Notes under the pieces: generated by a model
Database searches by the model: none
Told to the model about the DNA's origin: nothing
The model's input: only the letters and a program-made list of their open reading frames with translations
Assembly: GCA_905478295.1 (NCBI GenBank)
Contig: CAJQHZ010000027.1
Coordinates: 1 to 64,000 of the forward strand
DNA from: an uncultured Flavobacteriales bacterium
Lineage (GTDB): Bacteria > Bacteroidota > Bacteroidia > Flavobacteriales > Schleiferiaceae
DNA: 64,000 bases
Direction: 5' to 3'
Program-made: the position numbers and the translations under genes
Shown here: positions 61,980 to 64,000 of the stretch, piece by piece
Numbering within the stretch: position 1 is the first letter of the stretch
How the letters are laid out: the number at the start of each line of letters is the position of its first letter

Positions 61980-63386
61980 ATGTTGAATCAATTCATAAGT
62001 AAACTTCGAAAACATGCATTGACGGCAGTTCTGACTGCAGCGGTGCTAGGTGCCTTGTTACTTCAATTGAATTTGCTTTCTGGAGAATTGGAATTGCAAA
62101 AGCAGCAGTTTGATTCAGATGTCAGTGCAACTGCCTCTACTATTAATGAACGGGTTCGCCTGTATGTGAAAAGAAAAAGTACTGGAGCGCTGAAACGCAG
62201 TACTTCTAATGATTCAACCGTAACCATCAATACGCCAATGGGAACGACCACATTGCGTTGGTCCGCTACTCAGGGTGCGGTTCCTTATGGTTCGGGATTC
62301 GGGATGGACACTACTATGATTTCAGGATTTCTTGACGATTTTCAAAGTTCTTTGCCATGGGAAACGCTTATTTCATTATCGGAGATGGACAGCTTATTGC
62401 AAAGCGAATTACGCGTTCATGGCATCCGTACCATACCGAAATGGGCCATCGTTGAGAATGGGTATTTAAACAGTTTACTCAGTGATGCTTTTACCACGGA
62501 CAAAGTTGCTTACAACTTTGTTTTGGCCGAGAGCTTTTTTGGTCCTACGCGACAGTTGCTTATGTATTTTCCTTCAAGTAAGTTCTATTTGGCTTCTCGT
62601 GTTTATCTCAATCTTTTTGTGACATTACTTTTCTCCACGGTCATTTTGTTCGCTTTTTTCAGCGTGCAGCGTCAAGGGCGTAAACAAAAACGCTTAGCTG
62701 CAGTCAAGAGCGATTTCATTAGCAATATGTCGCACGAATTCAAAACTCCGCTAGCGACCATCAGTTTAGCTGTGGATACGTTGTTAAGTAATGGCGAGCA
62801 AATGAATTCAGAGCAAATGCAGCAGTATCTGGGCATTATAAAGAGCGAGAATAAGCGAATGAATGCTCAGATGGAAAGCGTGTTGCAGATGTCCATGATG
62901 GATAAAGAGGAATTGACCTTAACCTTAGCTCCTATGAATTTAGAAGTCTGTTTACGCGAAGCTGTCGACCATTTTAAGCTCACGGCTGAACAGCGACAGG
63001 GGTGGGTCGATTTAAGCTGCGAGGCTGGCGATTACGAAATGGATGGAGATTTGATTCAATTTAAAAGCGCATTAACCAACCTTATTGATAATGCCATAAA
63101 ATACAGTCTTGATGCGCCTGAGATCAGCATTAAATTGGACCAAGGTATCGATGAATATAAAATTATGGTCAAAGACCGAGGCATAGGAATGGATGAGGAC
63201 ACCAAGCGACAAGTATTTGATCGGTTTTATCGCGCAACGAAAGGAAACATTCATGATGTGAAAGGACACGGTTTAGGTCTTTCCTTCGTTAAAGATATCA
63301 TAGAAAAACACGGTGGAACTATACAAGTAGATAGTGCTCCTAGCGCCGGAACAACCTTTACGTTAGTATTGCCAAAAACAGTATAA
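61980..63386 (+). CDS. Two-component sensor histidine kinase (RprX-like)
   Basis: A 468-residue membrane kinase. Two transmembrane segments (about 13-30 and 205-225) enclose a periplasmic sensor domain of about 175 residues without a known family. The DHp H-box is FISNMSHEFKTPLATIS with the phosphorylated His near 247. The HATPase domain has the N-box LIDNAIKYS, D/G1 DRGIGM, and G2 GHGLGLSFVKDI. No HAMP domain is obvious. The partner regulator follows after two bases and resembles RprY of Bacteroides, so the pair is RprXY-like. The signal is unknown. Confidence 0.9.
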   Translation: MLNQFISKLRKHALTAVLTAAVLGALLLQLNLLSGELELQKQQFDSDVSATASTINERVRLYVKRKSTGALKRSTSNDSTVTINTPMGTTTLRWSATQGAVPYGSGFGMDTTMISGFLDDFQSSLPWETLISLSEMDSLLQSELRVHGIRTIPKWAIVENGYLNSLLSDAFTTDKVAYNFVLAESFFGPTRQLLMYFPSSKFYLASRVYLNLFVTLLFSTVILFAFFSVQRQGRKQKRLAAVKSDFISNMSHEFKTPLATISLAVDTLLSNGEQMNSEQMQQYLGIIKSENKRMNAQMESVLQMSMMDKEELTLTLAPMNLEVCLREAVDHFKLTAEQRQGWVDLSCEAGDYEMDGDLIQFKSALTNLIDNAIKYSLDAPEISIKLDQGIDEYKIMVKDRGIGMDEDTKRQVFDRFYRATKGNIHDVKGHGLGLSFVKDIIEKHGGTIQVDSAPSAGTTFTLVLPKTV

Positions 63387-63388
63387 TT

Positions 63389-64000
63389 ATGGAAAAACAG
63401 CGAATCTTATTAGTGGAAGACGATGTGAACTTTGGCAACATGCTCAAGGACACACTAGATTTTAACGATTATGAGGTCACTCTGGAACGCGACGGTGTTC
63501 AGGGCTTGCGTGCCTACAAACAAGGCACATACGAACTGTGTATTTTCGACATTATGATGCCGAAGAAGGATGGCTTGACCTTAGCTACTGAGGTAAAAGA
63601 AATTGATAATGGTCAGCCGCTGATTTTTTTAACTGCAAAAGGACAAAAGGAAGACATTATCGCTGGTTATAGTGCAGGAGCCGATGATTATTTGGTGAAG
63701 CCCTTCGACACCGATGTTTTGCTCTATAAAATACAGGCCATCATCGGTCGAAAAGCGGCTGAAATGGACGAAGAGCCCGATACTTTCAGCATAGGAAGTT
63801 TCATTTTGGAGCCAAAAATTCGTCAGTTAAGTCGCAAAGGGGAATTGGTCCGATTGAGTCCTAAAGAAAGTGACCTCTTAAAAATGCTGATTCAACATAA
63901 AAACCAACTGATGCCGCGCAGTAAAGCACTATTAAAAATCTGGCGCGAGGATAACTACTTTACTGGACGTTCTATGGATGTTTATGTCGCCAAACTCCGT
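63389..64000 (+). CDS. OmpR-family response regulator, RprY-like (partial, runs off the window)
   Basis: 204 codons are visible from the ATG at 63389; the 3' end lies outside the window. The receiver domain has the acidic pocket VEDD (near residue 9), phospho-acceptor Asp in CIFDIMMPKKDG (near 53), FLTAKGQKED and the conserved Lys in DDYLVKPFD (near 103). The winged-helix output domain starts near residue 130 (LSPKESDLLKML, MDVYVAKLR). Sequence features match RprY of Bacteroides. It is adjacent to its kinase. Confidence 0.93.
   Translation, partial: MEKQRILLVEDDVNFGNMLKDTLDFNDYEVTLERDGVQGLRAYKQGTYELCIFDIMMPKKDGLTLATEVKEIDNGQPLIFLTAKGQKEDIIAGYSAGADDYLVKPFDTDVLLYKIQAIIGRKAAEMDEEPDTFSIGSFILEPKIRQLSRKGELVRLSPKESDLLKMLIQHKNQLMPRSKALLKIWREDNYFTGRSMDVYVAKLR

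Noticed and set aside
1-64000. tRNA, rRNA, insertion sequence, prophage or defence genes
   Set aside because: None seen: the gaps are all under 300 bases and no transposase, integrase, nuclease-helicase or toxin-antitoxin motif was found among the coding regions.

Overview
The window looks like a compact chromosomal segment of a marine-type Bacteroidota, most likely a flavobacterium (Flavobacteriales). The main reasons are three very large secreted proteins with type IX secretion C-termini (one type A sorting domain, two gliding-associated type B ends), TAnnTTTG-like -7 promoter boxes ahead of many genes, few purine-rich Shine-Dalgarno sequences, Bacteroidota-restricted DUF families (DUF4294, PG_1098-type methyltransferase), a bacillithiol gene and a flavobacterial carotenoid pathway. 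The genus cannot be named from this sequence. I see no rRNA, tRNA, transposase, prophage, CRISPR array or defence locus. No gene-free stretch exceeds 300 bases; the longest are 45953-46186 and 32839-33040.

Layout. 1-2928: Kdo operon kdsA-kdsC-kdsD-kdsB, each gene overlapping the next, followed by a sulfotransferase (2978-3697). 3699-11343 (minus): a probable six-gene run reading TPR protein, DUF368/PopT-type lipid carrier transporter, aroE, DUF349 protein, uvrB and a DUF3784/PH-like membrane protein. 11502-14082 (plus): glmM-type phosphohexomutase and a cysteine desulfurase. 14079-20313 (minus): a type B T9SS exoprotein, then DUF4159, an AI-2E family permease and a PG_1098-like methyltransferase. 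20410-28742 (plus): a three-MAM-module T9SS exoprotein, a biotin carboxylase, DUF4294, a membrane J-domain protein and hisS. 28739-33622 (minus): a decarboxylase, a DASH cryptochrome and an iron-sulfur photolyase, then a lipoprotein. 33624-38227: bshC, guaA and a LysM/PBP1 protein. 38285-43470: peroxiredoxin, crtZ, CrtYcd-type lycopene cyclase, TerC, an unknown, crtD and cruF. 43529-45952 (minus): a PspC/PadR envelope module. 46187-48313: a CarF/PEDS1-like plasmalogen desaturase, a methyltransferase and a CarboxypepD_reg-like protein. 48312-51703: ettA, acyl-CoA dehydrogenase and a divergent DUF2256/DUF2805 pair. 51828-55271: a third T9SS exoprotein. 55371-61913: guaB, three SurA/PpiC-type chaperones and a MoxR ATPase. 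61980-64000: a RprXY-like two-component system whose regulator runs off the window.

How the genes fit together. Much of the content serves the envelope: Kdo for LPS, undecaprenyl-phosphate recycling, amino-sugar supply, periplasmic chaperones for outer-membrane and T9SS cargo, LysM and PspC proteins. A second theme is light and oxidative stress: two photolyase-family genes, DUF2256/DUF2805, a monocyclic hydroxylated carotenoid branch (crtZ, crtY, crtD, cruF), a CarF-type desaturase, PrxQ and bacillithiol synthesis.

The least expected features are the CarF/PEDS1-like desaturase with its histidines intact, the divergent DUF2256/DUF2805 pair, a set of promoters whose -7 box ends only a few bases before the start codon (predicting leaderless mRNAs), and two divergent gene pairs whose start codons overlap or sit one base apart.
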